A DNA stretch of 20,418 bases from a virus. How positions within the stretch are numbered: position 1 is the stretch's first letter; each line of letters begins with the position of its first letter. Positions 1 to 7,307 of the stretch are shown here, piece by piece. The DNA is taken from IMG/VR virus record IMGVR_UViG_3300042565_001030, positions 1 to 20,418 of that record; one strand, given 5' to 3'. Under the pieces are notes generated by a model. That model saw only the letters and a list, made by a program, of their open reading frames with translations. It was not told the DNA's origin and did no database searches. A program made the translations under genes and the position numbers.

Positions 1-275
1 ACCTTGCCTGCGGCTTGGAGTTGCGCGGCGAGGTCGAGGAGTGTGACCAACTGGGTGGGGCCGTAGCCTTCTTTCTCCAGCCAAGCATTCGCTGTGTATG
101 TAGGAGCGGGTGGAATGATCCAATATCCCGGCCCCCATGTGGCATTCTCCGATGGTTTGGCAGGAGTCAGCGCATACTCGTCCAGCTTCGGGTTGCTCGT
201 CTCTGTCCAAAGGTCAATCGTTTCTTGGGCGATGTCTTTGCGCTCAAAGTTTGTTTTGTTGTAATAGTTAGGCAT
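1..275 (-). CDS. Partial virion-associated protein, runs off left edge
   Basis: Open frame read from the ATG at 275 down to base 1 with no stop, about 91 codons seen, so the C-terminus is missing. The protein begins MPNYYNKTNFERKDIAQ and contains a W/P/Y-rich stretch (WGPGYWIIPPAPTY). I do not recognise the family. Its start overlaps the end of the LamG-like gene by 8 bases (TATGCCTAA context), the tight packing seen throughout this strand, so it is probably the next gene of the same tail/virion operon. Gene reality is supported by the unbroken frame and the coupled start; function is unknown. Confidence 0.6.
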   Translation of the reverse strand, partial: MPNYYNKTNFERKDIAQETIDLWTETSNPKLDEYALTPAKPSENATWGPGYWIIPPAPTYTANAWLEKEGYGPTQLVTLLDLAAQLQAAGK

Positions 276-906
276 AGACTCTTGGGTGGGTTGCTACGGT
301 TGAGTTGGTGTTGGTGAGTGTCATTCCACGAGCGAGGTCTTGGATGTCGCGGATAAGTGGGGTGTAGTAGACGAGTGACTGTGGGCGGATTTTATCGCAT
401 GTCATTCCGTCTGCTAAAGAAGCGATTTCATCAGCTGTCAGGGTTGCTTGCCATACTCCAACTTCTGCAATGTCACCAGTTGTTGATCTACCAAAAGCTC
501 CAATTTCTCTTCCGATTGTAAATGTTTCCATATCAGCACTATTGCTTGTTGTTGATGGAACTGTTCCGGAAAAAGACATTGTTGCATTCGCGCCATTTAC
601 ATAAGCCTTCAACCTGTTTGAATTTCCAGATTGAGAACCATCAAAAGTTTGTGCGAAATGATTCCAGCCTGTTACAGAAGCTGCCGTTTCCCCGTAAACA
701 AGAGAACCATTTGAAATTAAAGCGTAAAAACGCTCATTGCTATTATGAATCATATAAAAATTATGATTTTCTTTTGAAAAACCACAGATTTGCAAAGTTC
801 CATTTGATGGTCTTCTAAACCAACATGCCAATGTAAAATATGTCTGATTTTTACCAACCGTAGTTGTTCCTTCGATTTTTTGATTAGTTGCAAATGCCCG
901 TGCCAT
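268..906 (-). CDS. LamG/concanavalin A-like virion protein
   Basis: A 212-aa protein with the pattern of a laminin-G-like jelly-roll domain: an early YFTLACWFRRPS strand, a central GWNHFAQTFDGS segment, LKAYVNGANA, and the late FTIGREIGAF...GDIAEVGVWQATLTADEI block typical of LamG_3-type domains. Such domains bind glycans or other surface ligands and occur in phage tail and fibre proteins. The start ATG shares one base with the stop of the preceding gene (TAATG), indicating translational coupling in the tail operon. A role in receptor binding or virion decoration is inferred; the fold call is from visible motifs only. Confidence 0.72.
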   Translation of the reverse strand: MARAFATNQKIEGTTTVGKNQTYFTLACWFRRPSNGTLQICGFSKENHNFYMIHNSNERFYALISNGSLVYGETAASVTGWNHFAQTFDGSQSGNSNRLKAYVNGANATMSFSGTVPSTTSNSADMETFTIGREIGAFGRSTTGDIAEVGVWQATLTADEIASLADGMTCDKIRPQSLVYYTPLIRDIQDLARGMTLTNTNSTVATHPRVYA

Positions 907-1538
907 TACGCCGCGCTCCTTACTTCGACTGCGATGAGTTCGGCATCGCCTGTCATAGTGTCGCTTCCGTTGTTCGCATCGCGGTTGATCTTGAGGCGGA
1001 ATCCGTCTCCGGCAGTTACCGAGTCGATGGTAGTGAGCGTAATCTCCGAGTAGTTCGGCACTCCGCTGGTTCCGTTTGTGGTAGTGGTGACGCTGGCGGC
1101 GGTGTCGAATGAATCGGTATCAATATCGGTAGTCATGCGCTCCAACGAGGCATCCCACACACAGGCTCCAGATGTAGCTGTGGTGGCAGTCCAGATGAGG
1201 CGAATCTTGAGTCCGCTTCCCAGCACGGCGGCTTCGGGGATGATGCCAAGGAAGATTGCGCTCTCGTCTGTGGCATCGTCAAAGTCGAGGATTGCGATGC
1301 TGTTACGGGTATCCAGAGTGGCGAAGTTTGTGGCTGGAGGTTGGTTGTCTTGCGCGTTGAAGACTGCGTAGGTTTTTGTTCCTCCACCTCCGACTGCCGT
1401 CTCCGTTCCGCCCGAATCTTTGATATAGGCTTTATTATCACTCTTGATGTAGAGGGCTGCGTCACCGCTGTTCGGGGTAAGCCCAGTAGAGTGCGTGAAG
1501 ATCGCGGCGTTTGCAAAATGTCTGTCTGGTGATGGCAT
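906..1538 (-). CDS. Beta-rich virion/tail protein
   Basis: A 210-aa protein. The N-terminal part (ALYIKSDNKAYIKDSGGTE) resembles short tail-fibre attachment segments. The C-terminal two thirds contain IAILDFDDATDESAIFLG, a WTATTATSGACVWDASLE strand pair and a terminal GFRLKINRDANNGSDTMTG block. From memory this combination recurs in small virion proteins of phages beside fibre genes. No catalytic motif is visible. It follows the preceding 81-aa gene after 5 bases and runs into the LamG gene with a one-base stop/start overlap. Its leader (AACAACTAAAAGCC before ATG) has no Shine-Dalgarno sequence. Confidence 0.65.
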   Translation of the reverse strand: MPSPDRHFANAAIFTHSTGLTPNSGDAALYIKSDNKAYIKDSGGTETAVGGGGTKTYAVFNAQDNQPPATNFATLDTRNSIAILDFDDATDESAIFLGIIPEAAVLGSGLKIRLIWTATTATSGACVWDASLERMTTDIDTDSFDTAASVTTTTNGTSGVPNYSEITLTTIDSVTAGDGFRLKINRDANNGSDTMTGDAELIAVEVRSAA

Positions 1539-1543
1539 GGCTT

Positions 1544-1789
1544 TTAGTTGTTAATTGGTTCCCATTTCACTTCCACGCGGTCATCGAACCACTCAAGGTG
1601 GCTCACCCATTCACTCTCCGGCCCCGGAGGATCGGCTTTGATGAGCGGAACGAGGGTAGGGTCAACCCAGTCTTCTGGCACAGGATATGGGCGAATCGTG
1701 TCGATGCGGGGATTGCCTTCATCATCCAGCACAACGCTGGAAAGATACTTGTCCCCGTTTGCGAATATGAGTCCGTATGTTTTTAGCAT
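1544..1789 (-). CDS. Small hypothetical tail-operon protein
   Basis: An 81-aa protein starting MLKTYGLIFANGDKYLSS. A start 33 bases further upstream is possible but would overlap the fibre gene; the ATG at 1789 lies 4 bases after the fibre stop and shares the AATACTATG start context with the capsid gene, so I prefer it. The protein is rich in W, P and D (PVPEDWVDPTLVPLIKADPP), has no membrane segment or signal peptide, and is not recognised. Its position directly after the tail fibre suggests a fibre-associated or chaperone-like role, which is only a guess from context. Confidence 0.55.
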   Translation of the reverse strand: MLKTYGLIFANGDKYLSSVVLDDEGNPRIDTIRPYPVPEDWVDPTLVPLIKADPPGPESEWVSHLEWFDDRVEVKWEPINN

Positions 1790-1793
1790 AGTA

Positions 1794-4226
1794 TTATGTT
1801 CCGTAAGCAACTTCCACGGCATCCACAGACGCTACCCACCTCCAAGTTTCAGAGGCGATACCTGTCACAAAAATGCGGAGCGTGTCGTCTGTGTTATTTG
1901 CAGAAAGCGCAATCGTCGTGCCTGCCGCGTTATCGGTTCCGATAGTCACCGGAGCGTAGACCTCGCTGGAGGTGCCTCCCACATTCTTCACGCAATACTG
2001 GCGAAGATAGTGCGCCACCGCAGAACCGTCTGACTTGCTTCCCGTAATATTAATAGTGCAGGCTATGATCTTTCCAGATGGGATGCCGAGATATGTTGTT
2101 GCTCCATCTAGTGCCATCTCGACTCCGGTGTTCGTAGTGGTCTTGCAGCGAAGGACGAAGCGGGCGCGTTGGGCGTCGCCTTCAGCAGAAAAGCGAGGAC
2201 AACCATGTGCAAGCATTCCCCTTCTATTTGCTTCAGCGCCACCAAAGGCAATAGAGGCAGTGCCGCTTGCAATACTATATGCCAAGCCAGAAATTCCACC
2301 AACGGCAAAAGAACTTTGTCCTGTTGCGTATCCTCCAAATCCCATTCCAACAGATTGCGAACCAGAAGCTGAACATTCGCTTCCAACACAAAAAGAGTTA
2401 GCTCCGCTTGCAACTTGTATAGCAGAACCACGAGATATCTGCAAGTCCACCGCATTTGACCCACGCGAATTTCCGCCGCTTGCAGTGCCGTTCGGTTTCG
2501 GCCCAAGAATAAAAGGCCCCGTGCCTTTTGGTGAGAGGACGAGCGCGCTGTTGGTTTGACCAGAGTGCTGGTTCGTGATGGCGACATTGTTCTGGGTGCT
2601 TGTTGTAGCATCATCTATAACGATGTCACTCCCCTGCGCTGTAAACCCGCCTGTGCCATCTGCCCTAGGAATCGCATTATCAACCGTGCCGAGAGTTCCA
2701 CCAATGCCTGTGATGTTTCCTCCAGACACTGTGATGCCAACGGGAGTGAGTTGCTCCATCACGCCTGTTCCCGCTGTGCTGCGACCTACGATGCGGTTGG
2801 TGTCGATACTGGTAGAAATGTCTGGGGTGGCTCCACCAGAGCTAGTTAGCGGAGCGGTAGCGGTGACGGATGTTACGCCAGATGTTGCCGCTGTAGTTTG
2901 AACCGTATTGTCTGAAAACTTGATTCCAGTAGAATCAAGCTTTAATCCTACCGTTGCGTCAGGCGCAGTCCCGATGCCAACCCTTCCTGTGTTGGAAACA
3001 ACAAAAGCAGTTGCATCTGGAGTTGTATCGTCTTCAACCCGTAACGCTTCACCGCTTCCTTCTTGAGTGATTCGCAACGCTGGCAAAGTAGTAAACGCAT
3101 CAGCAGTTATCGTTTGTCTTTGAGTAAAAGTATTTGGTCTATTTGTGTCTGCGACGAATCGGGTTACGCCCGATTGATCTCTATATCGCAGCGATCCATT
3201 CAGCCACAAGTCTCCATTAACTGGTGATGACGGGTCTGTTCCGTGAGGAATATTTAATGGCGCGGATAATGCTGTTGATGCCGGAAGAATCAATTTTCCG
3301 GTCATGGTGTCTCCAGTCCTTGCTACTTTTGAAGAAAGGTCTGTAGTAAGATTTGCTATTTTGCTTTGATCAATCGCTGCGGATGCAGACACATCAGAGT
3401 TTACGATTGTCGTAGCTGGACTTTGGAATACTCCATTGACCACCTTGACCACGCCAGTTCCAGTAACGGATGGCATGGTGCTATGGGTGTGAGAAGGATA
3501 TTGGCCTCCGAAGTGGAATGTAAGACGATTGTTATTCTGATGCGCCCGTCCATATAAGTAAACGACGATTCGATCAGTGGCGAGAATCGTGGTTTGCGGC
3601 ATCACTACAGATGCTACTTGTTGTGTAATTTCAGAAGGATCGTAGATGTATGTGTCGTTAGAAGTCGCAAGCAAAACTGGGGCATTGACGCCATCGTATT
3701 TCAGAATCTCAATCTTGAAATAGACTTGGTTTGCAGAGTTTGTAGTAGTGCTTTCGACAAAAATATTGAAGTCCCAGATTCCAGCAGGGATTGCTGTGGC
3801 TGATGGGACATTCAGATCAGTTACAAACGAGGCGAGGAAGTCATAGCTCGCTGTAGAGAGGATGGGGGAGAGGTAACTGGTTGCGGTAACATCTGCAATG
3901 ATTCCGAGTTCCTTTGAGGCATTCGGAGTTTGCGGGATGTTTGTCAGTGGGGCGTCTGCTGCCGTGTTGAAGTTGAGATAATAAACAACTCCACCACCAC
4001 CAGACCCTCCCGACGGGATACTGCCCGGAACCCAGTTTGCTCCATCATATTGTAGAACTTGTCCGTTGACTGGGGTTGCATTGCTGACTGGCCTACCCTG
4101 TAAACCATCAACTGTCGGGTTTGGGTATGTCCCAGAAAGATCACCACCAGCAGGCCCAGTTGGCGATCCGCCCCCTGCTCCAGTTATATCAAGTTTTCCA
4201 GTAAACGGATTAAATTTCCAGCCCAT
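1794..4226 (-). CDS. Tail fibre protein with trimeric-adhesin-like head repeats
   Basis: An 810-aa fibre-type protein. The N-terminus carries the widespread phage fibre module GDLSGTYPNPTVDGLQ (about residues 28-43) followed by NGQVLQYDGANWVPG. The middle has DLWLNGSLRYRD, a VSNTGRVGIGTAPD repeat element and KFSDNTVQTTAA, all common in fibres. Around residues 590-660, repeated AxGxxSxAxG-type units (SGSQSVGMGFGGYATGQSSF) resemble the YadA-like head of trimeric autotransporters. A beta-rich C-terminal domain follows (ARFVLRCKTTTNTGVEMAL). Host-surface adsorption is the likely role. A weak relative of the dispersed palindrome lies at 1930-1945. The gene starts 2 bases after the preceding stop. 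Confidence 0.88.
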   Translation of the reverse strand: MGWKFNPFTGKLDITGAGGGSPTGPAGGDLSGTYPNPTVDGLQGRPVSNATPVNGQVLQYDGANWVPGSIPSGGSGGGGVVYYLNFNTAADAPLTNIPQTPNASKELGIIADVTATSYLSPILSTASYDFLASFVTDLNVPSATAIPAGIWDFNIFVESTTTNSANQVYFKIEILKYDGVNAPVLLATSNDTYIYDPSEITQQVASVVMPQTTILATDRIVVYLYGRAHQNNNRLTFHFGGQYPSHTHSTMPSVTGTGVVKVVNGVFQSPATTIVNSDVSASAAIDQSKIANLTTDLSSKVARTGDTMTGKLILPASTALSAPLNIPHGTDPSSPVNGDLWLNGSLRYRDQSGVTRFVADTNRPNTFTQRQTITADAFTTLPALRITQEGSGEALRVEDDTTPDATAFVVSNTGRVGIGTAPDATVGLKLDSTGIKFSDNTVQTTAATSGVTSVTATAPLTSSGGATPDISTSIDTNRIVGRSTAGTGVMEQLTPVGITVSGGNITGIGGTLGTVDNAIPRADGTGGFTAQGSDIVIDDATTSTQNNVAITNQHSGQTNSALVLSPKGTGPFILGPKPNGTASGGNSRGSNAVDLQISRGSAIQVASGANSFCVGSECSASGSQSVGMGFGGYATGQSSFAVGGISGLAYSIASGTASIAFGGAEANRRGMLAHGCPRFSAEGDAQRARFVLRCKTTTNTGVEMALDGATTYLGIPSGKIIACTINITGSKSDGSAVAHYLRQYCVKNVGGTSSEVYAPVTIGTDNAAGTTIALSANNTDDTLRIFVTGIASETWRWVASVDAVEVAYGT

Positions 4227-4228
4227 GA

Positions 4229-4534
4229 TTAGGATTTGGTTACAGTGTCAATAAGTGCATCATTAGATGTTGGAACACCACCAACATAAGTGAAAGTAAG
4301 TGTAGCCACTATGGTCCCACCAGAGCCGCCGATTTTATATACGACAGTAGAAAGGTTGTTTGTGGAACCCACGTAGTCAAGGTCGATGAAGTCGTAGGGG
4401 GGAATTTGGAACCCTTGGGCGGCTTGGACTGCGGAAGCAATCTCATCACCCGATGCCTCAATTTGGTTTAGTATCTCCCAGTTTTGGGAGTCTTCGGTTC
4501 CTTCTTTGAAACAGGCTGCGGAAATAGTAGGCAT
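4229..4534 (-). CDS. Small hypothetical structural-operon protein
   Basis: A 101-aa protein starting MPTISAACFKEGTEDSQNW, with a YVGSTNNLSTVVYKIGGSGGT beta-like stretch near the C-terminus (residues about 54-74). No family recognised. It lies 2 bases upstream of the tail fibre gene, so it is probably co-translated with it and may be a fibre adaptor or attachment protein; this is inference from position. No Shine-Dalgarno is visible; the leader carries the tRNA T-arm-like hairpin (4557-4588) and a perfect copy of the 16-bp palindrome (4593-4608). Confidence 0.6.
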   Translation of the reverse strand: MPTISAACFKEGTEDSQNWEILNQIEASGDEIASAVQAAQGFQIPPYDFIDLDYVGSTNNLSTVVYKIGGSGGTIVATLTFTYVGGVPTSNDALIDTVTKS

Positions 4535-4556
4535 AGCGAATCTAAAATGTGTTGTT

Positions 4557-4588
4557 GGAAGCGCAGGGGGATCGAACCCCTACGCTCC
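4557..4588 (-). other. tRNA T-arm/acceptor-like hairpin
   Basis: On the minus strand the sequence folds as GGAGCGTAGGGG, loop TTCGATC, CCCCTGCGCTTCC. The inner five pairs plus seven-base TTCGATC loop match a tRNA T-arm exactly (G53, T54, T55, C56, G57, A58, C61), and the 3' strand then continues like an acceptor strand. No D-arm, anticodon arm or matching 5' acceptor strand is present upstream, so it is not an intact tRNA. No U-run follows, so it is not a standard terminator. It may be a tRNA remnant, an RNA-processing mimic or an attachment-site relic. Confidence 0.55.
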
Positions 4589-4592
4589 AAAG

Positions 4593-4608
4593 TTATCGTT
4601 AACGATAA
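4593..4608. repeat. 16-bp dispersed palindrome, copy 1 (perfect)
   Basis: TTATCGTTAACGATAA, 16/16, abutting the stop codon of the 203-aa virion gene in a short intergenic gap. Part of the seven-copy family. Confidence 0.9.
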
Positions 4609-5220
4609 TTACCAGTAGATGCCGGTGGCGTAGGCGTTAACCTTGAGCGCACCAACACGACCAGCGGTATCTGCTCCGGATGCAACATCGGGACCAGCGT
4701 TCTCGTAGGTGAAGGTCGTGGTGTCCACAACAGTCACGCAAGCGTCAACGGCGTTGAAGCTGGTGTCGGTCATCGAAGCGATGGTGATGAGGTCGCCAGT
4801 AGCGAAGCCATGGGCGGCACCAGTCACGATGGTTGCAACACCATTTGTGCGGGCGCGGGTGGCGGTAGCCTGACCAAGACCAACGACAACTTTCTCAAGG
4901 GTGAGGGTGTCGGTTCCGGTGACAGTCGGGACGGGGTTGGCAACGAGCGCGAGGTAGTTCGCGCCGCCAACGTTGTCGAGAGCATCGGTGATGGTGAGGG
5001 TCGAGGTGATCGCATTGGTTCCATCGGTGGCACGGACTTGTGGGTCGGTGGCGGTGGTTCCTTTGGCGTAGACAGTTTCGAGAATCACGTCTTGGACGAT
5101 GAAGCGGGTGTCTTGATCGTTCAAACGAACGAGGACAGCGTTGCCAGCTTCCAAGAGATTCACGGTTTGAGGACCGAACAGGACTGTGCGGTCGGGTGTG
5201 TAAGGACGGCGATTAGACAT
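4609..5220 (-). CDS. Virion protein with FCCH-like repeat module
   Basis: A 203-aa protein (MSNRRPYTPDRTVLFGPQTV...). The C-terminal half contains a module recurring in many phage structural proteins: GVATIVTGAAHGFATGDLI followed by DTSFNAVDACVTV and TTFTYENAGPDVASGADTAG, about residues 127-188. It looks like the beta-rich 'E1 FCCH-like' element found in tail and fibre proteins. The N-terminal region (FIVQDVILETVYAKG) may be a separate beta domain. It sits between the 90-aa gene and the fibre genes; a decoration or tail-adaptor role is inferred. The leader is SD-less and CAA-rich (AACAACAACCAA). Confidence 0.65.
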   Translation of the reverse strand: MSNRRPYTPDRTVLFGPQTVNLLEAGNAVLVRLNDQDTRFIVQDVILETVYAKGTTATDPQVRATDGTNAITSTLTITDALDNVGGANYLALVANPVPTVTGTDTLTLEKVVVGLGQATATRARTNGVATIVTGAAHGFATGDLITIASMTDTSFNAVDACVTVVDTTTFTYENAGPDVASGADTAGRVGALKVNAYATGIYW

Positions 5221-5244
5221 TGTATTATATTAGTTTGGTTGTTG

Positions 5245-5517
5245 TTAGAGAGGAGGTGGCGTGAAGGCGTCCAACAGGGCTTCGTTAAGAAGGTTCCATT
5301 GGGCATCTTCAGTCAGTTGCTCAAAGCAGTTTTGGTTCAACGCATCCTCGTAGCCAGCGATGAGGGCGAGCTTGGAATAGAACTGGAACATCTTTCCAGA
5401 GTTATTCATCTCGGCGTAGCATCCCAACGCAATCGGATTGGTTTCCGAAATCGTTGCGAGCGTCCTCAGCAACTGGTAGCTGCGGTCTGCGTAGTTTAGG
5501 TCTGTGAAGCAAGCCAT
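5245..5517 (-). CDS. Small hypothetical protein downstream of major capsid gene
   Basis: A 90-aa, largely helical protein (MACFTDLNYADRSYQLLRTL...) with several cysteines and a prolyl-rich end (FTPPPL). Not recognised. It has one of the clearer Shine-Dalgarno sequences on this strand (GGGGGAAAGGAAAACAAAATG). A 26-base hairpin separates it from the capsid gene and could set the relative expression of the two. Position after the capsid gene would fit a head-completion or capsid-accessory protein, but nothing in the sequence proves this. Confidence 0.6.
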   Translation of the reverse strand: MACFTDLNYADRSYQLLRTLATISETNPIALGCYAEMNNSGKMFQFYSKLALIAGYEDALNQNCFEQLTEDAQWNLLNEALLDAFTPPPL

Positions 5518-5538
5518 TTTGTTTTCCTTTCCCCCGTT

Positions 5539-5564
5539 GAGGAGCGGGAGTATTCCCGCCCCTC
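5539..5564 (-). other. Intergenic hairpin after the capsid gene
   Basis: On the minus strand GAGGGGCGGG, loop AATACT, CCCGCTCCTC: a 10-bp stem with one G.U pair. It lies between the capsid stop and the SD of the next gene. No U-tract follows, so it is more likely an mRNA stabiliser, processing site or attenuator than a strong terminator. Confidence 0.65.
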
Positions 5565-5579
5565 ATTAGGGTTTATTGG

Positions 5580-6986
5580 TTAGGGAGCCACGATGTCGCC
5601 CACCCCTTCGCAGGAGTAGCAGTCGGGCGAGGTGTTGCACGGCGTGTAGGTGTTCAGTTCGCAGCAGGAGCCGTAGAGGTTACGGGCTTTCGGCATACGA
5701 TGCAGGAACACGTGGATGAGGGTCGGGTCTTTGACCTGAGCCGCGAGGCGGAACTGGGCTTGGTAGAAGCCCGATTTGCGCCAGCGGTTGCACTCCCAAT
5801 CCGGGTTCTTCCACTCCCAGTCCCCAGCGTAGTTCTGGGTCATCTGCTGGGCTTGGCCGTATCCCGTGGAGGAAGGCATCGTCCACTTGACCATCGCGTT
5901 GTTGACGATAGCGGCAGAGATCGCAAAGTCTGCGTTCTGGTAGTCGCGGTTCGGAACATACGCGCAGCCGTTCTCGAGATTCGTCTTGACGTAGCGGGGA
6001 ACGCGGATGAGGCGTGGCCATGTCGAAGAGTCGCTCGCATTGAAGGCGGGCAGGGTGGCGTTGAAGGCAGTGTCGGCGTTGAAGCGGACGCTGTTGATGT
6101 CGTAGCCGAATGCGTAGTCACCGATGATGCGGTTGACACCCAACTTGAGGCTCGTAAGGCGAGAATCGAAGTCGGTGTTGGCATCCCAGTAACCATTGTT
6201 GCGCTTGGCTTGGAAGTAGAGTCCGCGACCAACGCGGGGATCGGGGATAACGATGTCGAGGAGCGGCATCCCGGTTGCCTCGGAGAGGTCAAGGCGGAAG
6301 GCATCGTCTTCGTTCTGGAGTTCGACCAGAGCGTCATCCAGCATATCCAGCGACAGGTATGCGATCTTGTTGAGGTCGGCAACGGCAACCTTGACGCGCA
6401 CGGCGCAGAGGTCGTAGCCAGACTCGTTGTTGGTGGTGTGTTCGGGAATGAACCAAGACTGGTCGTCGAGGAGTCCGCAGTAGACACCATCGTCGTTCAC
6501 AACGCCGAGCCACTTGTGGCCAGCGCCGCCGATGTAGTTGGCGCGGAGGAACTCTTCGTGGACGTTCTTGGTGATGCGGGCATTCGACTCCTCGAACTGG
6601 AGAATCTCTTCAGCGGGGAAGAGGCGATAGAGAAGGCTCTCCACGCAAATCCAGTCGGTGGTCATTTCCTTGCGGAGAAGCTCGAAAGTGTAGCTCTCGG
6701 TGCCGGGGCGTTCGATGACCTCGGGCTTGCTGTCGCAGGAGTCCGTGTTGCAGTAGGTGTCAACGATCTTGCGGAACGGGGTGCAGGGATCGTAGAAGCC
6801 GCGACCGAAGCGGAAGGCTTTCTGCTCGGTGGTATGGTTAAGCGGCCAAGGTTGCTCGTCAAAGCGAGTGAAATACGTCGAGTTGGTGACGAGCTTCTTC
6901 ACATAGAGATCGTTGAAGTATTCACGACCTTCGCGGAAAAAGCTGTCAATCTCGGCGCACGAATTGAAATAGAGCTGTTCGCCCAT
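5580..6986 (-). CDS. Probable major capsid protein
   Basis: A 468-aa protein called by position: it follows portal and scaffold, has its own promoter-like site and long leader, and precedes small head/tail genes. Its length fits HK97-fold capsid proteins with insertions. Helical ELLRKEMTTDWICVESLLYRL and later LAYLSLDMLDDALVELQNEDD-type regions (approximate wording of residues 220-245) would fit the spine helix and P-domain, but I cannot confirm the fold. It is unusually cysteine-rich, ending in SCCELNTYTPCNTSPDCYSC (residues about 440-460), which suggests disulfides or metal binding. The ATG follows an SD-less, CAA/ACC-rich leader (CCAAAATCAATACTATG). Confidence 0.68.
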   Translation of the reverse strand: MGEQLYFNSCAEIDSFFREGREYFNDLYVKKLVTNSTYFTRFDEQPWPLNHTTEQKAFRFGRGFYDPCTPFRKIVDTYCNTDSCDSKPEVIERPGTESYTFELLRKEMTTDWICVESLLYRLFPAEEILQFEESNARITKNVHEEFLRANYIGGAGHKWLGVVNDDGVYCGLLDDQSWFIPEHTTNNESGYDLCAVRVKVAVADLNKIAYLSLDMLDDALVELQNEDDAFRLDLSEATGMPLLDIVIPDPRVGRGLYFQAKRNNGYWDANTDFDSRLTSLKLGVNRIIGDYAFGYDINSVRFNADTAFNATLPAFNASDSSTWPRLIRVPRYVKTNLENGCAYVPNRDYQNADFAISAAIVNNAMVKWTMPSSTGYGQAQQMTQNYAGDWEWKNPDWECNRWRKSGFYQAQFRLAAQVKDPTLIHVFLHRMPKARNLYGSCCELNTYTPCNTSPDCYSCEGVGDIVAP

Positions 6987-7200
6987 AGTATTGATTTTGG
7001 TTTAGGTTGTTGGTTGTTGTTTGGTTTACTCGCCCAACAATTCACAGAGGAATGCCAAGCGAGTGCTTGTTTCCTCTGCTGGAACCTACCCAGAGATGCC
7101 TTGCGGCTCAGTCCAGTTGCCGTTTGTTTGCGAGGTCGGTAACTCGCCAGTCTGGGTGCGACTGAATCCCTAACGGCTCACGCCTTCGGATTTCCCATTT
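6987..7200 (-). ncRNA. Highly structured 5' leader of the capsid gene
   Basis: Non-coding stretch of about 214 bases. Read on the minus strand it can form, in order: AATCC/GGATT enclosing GGC-GUGA-GCC, a GNRA-type tetraloop (7165-7192); CAGTC/GACTG (7148-7164); GCGAG/CTCGC (7130-7147); CGGC/GCCG (7104-7122); CTGG/CCAG (7079-7093); and an 8-bp stem CAGAGGAA/TTCCTCTG enclosing a second 5-bp stem CAAGC/GCTTG (7045-7078). The last 35 bases are unstructured CAA-rich sequence before the ATG. No coding frame is credible on this strand. Role unknown: translation control, mRNA stabilisation or a packaging-related RNA are all possible. Confidence 0.55.
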
Positions 7201-7206
7201 GCACGC

Positions 7207-7234
7207 AAAGTAATCGATGAAATAAATGTGTCAA
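7207..7234 (-). promoter_or_regulatory. Promoter-like site for the capsid operon
   Basis: Minus strand: perfect -35 TTGACA (7234-7229), 16-bp spacer, weak -10 TACTTT (7212-7207). It lies directly after the scaffold terminator and before the structured leader, the expected place for an independent capsid promoter. Confidence 0.5.
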
Positions 7235-7245
7235 ATCTTTTTTTC

Positions 7246-7286
7246 AACAAAATGAAAAGGGGGATGGTTTTTCGCCACCCCCCTTT
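7246..7286 (-). terminator. Rho-independent terminator after scaffold gene
   Basis: Minus strand stem AAAGGGGGGTGG, loop CGAAAAA, CCATCCCCCTTT (12 bp with one G.U), followed by TCATTTTGTTG. The stem spans 7256-7286 and begins 21 bases after the scaffold stop. Confidence 0.8.
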
Positions 7287-7307
7287 CAGCTTGGCTCGGA
7301 TGTAAGG

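Noticed and set aside
4557-4640. Complete tRNA gene
   Set aside because: Only the T-arm and a 3' acceptor-like strand are present; the sequence upstream is the end of a protein gene with no anticodon or D arm.
7045-7125. Resemblance to a TPP riboswitch (CTGAG and CTGGGTA...CCAGC-like pieces) in the capsid leader
   Set aside because: The pieces are in the wrong spacing, the core ACCCTTTGAACCTGA-like element is missing, and a thiamine switch before a capsid gene makes no sense.
5700-7142. 480-codon open frame on the plus strand opposite the capsid gene
   Set aside because: It is antisense to the capsid gene, translates to valine/glutamate/leucine-rich text without domain features, and covers the non-coding leader; it reflects the codon bias of the real gene.
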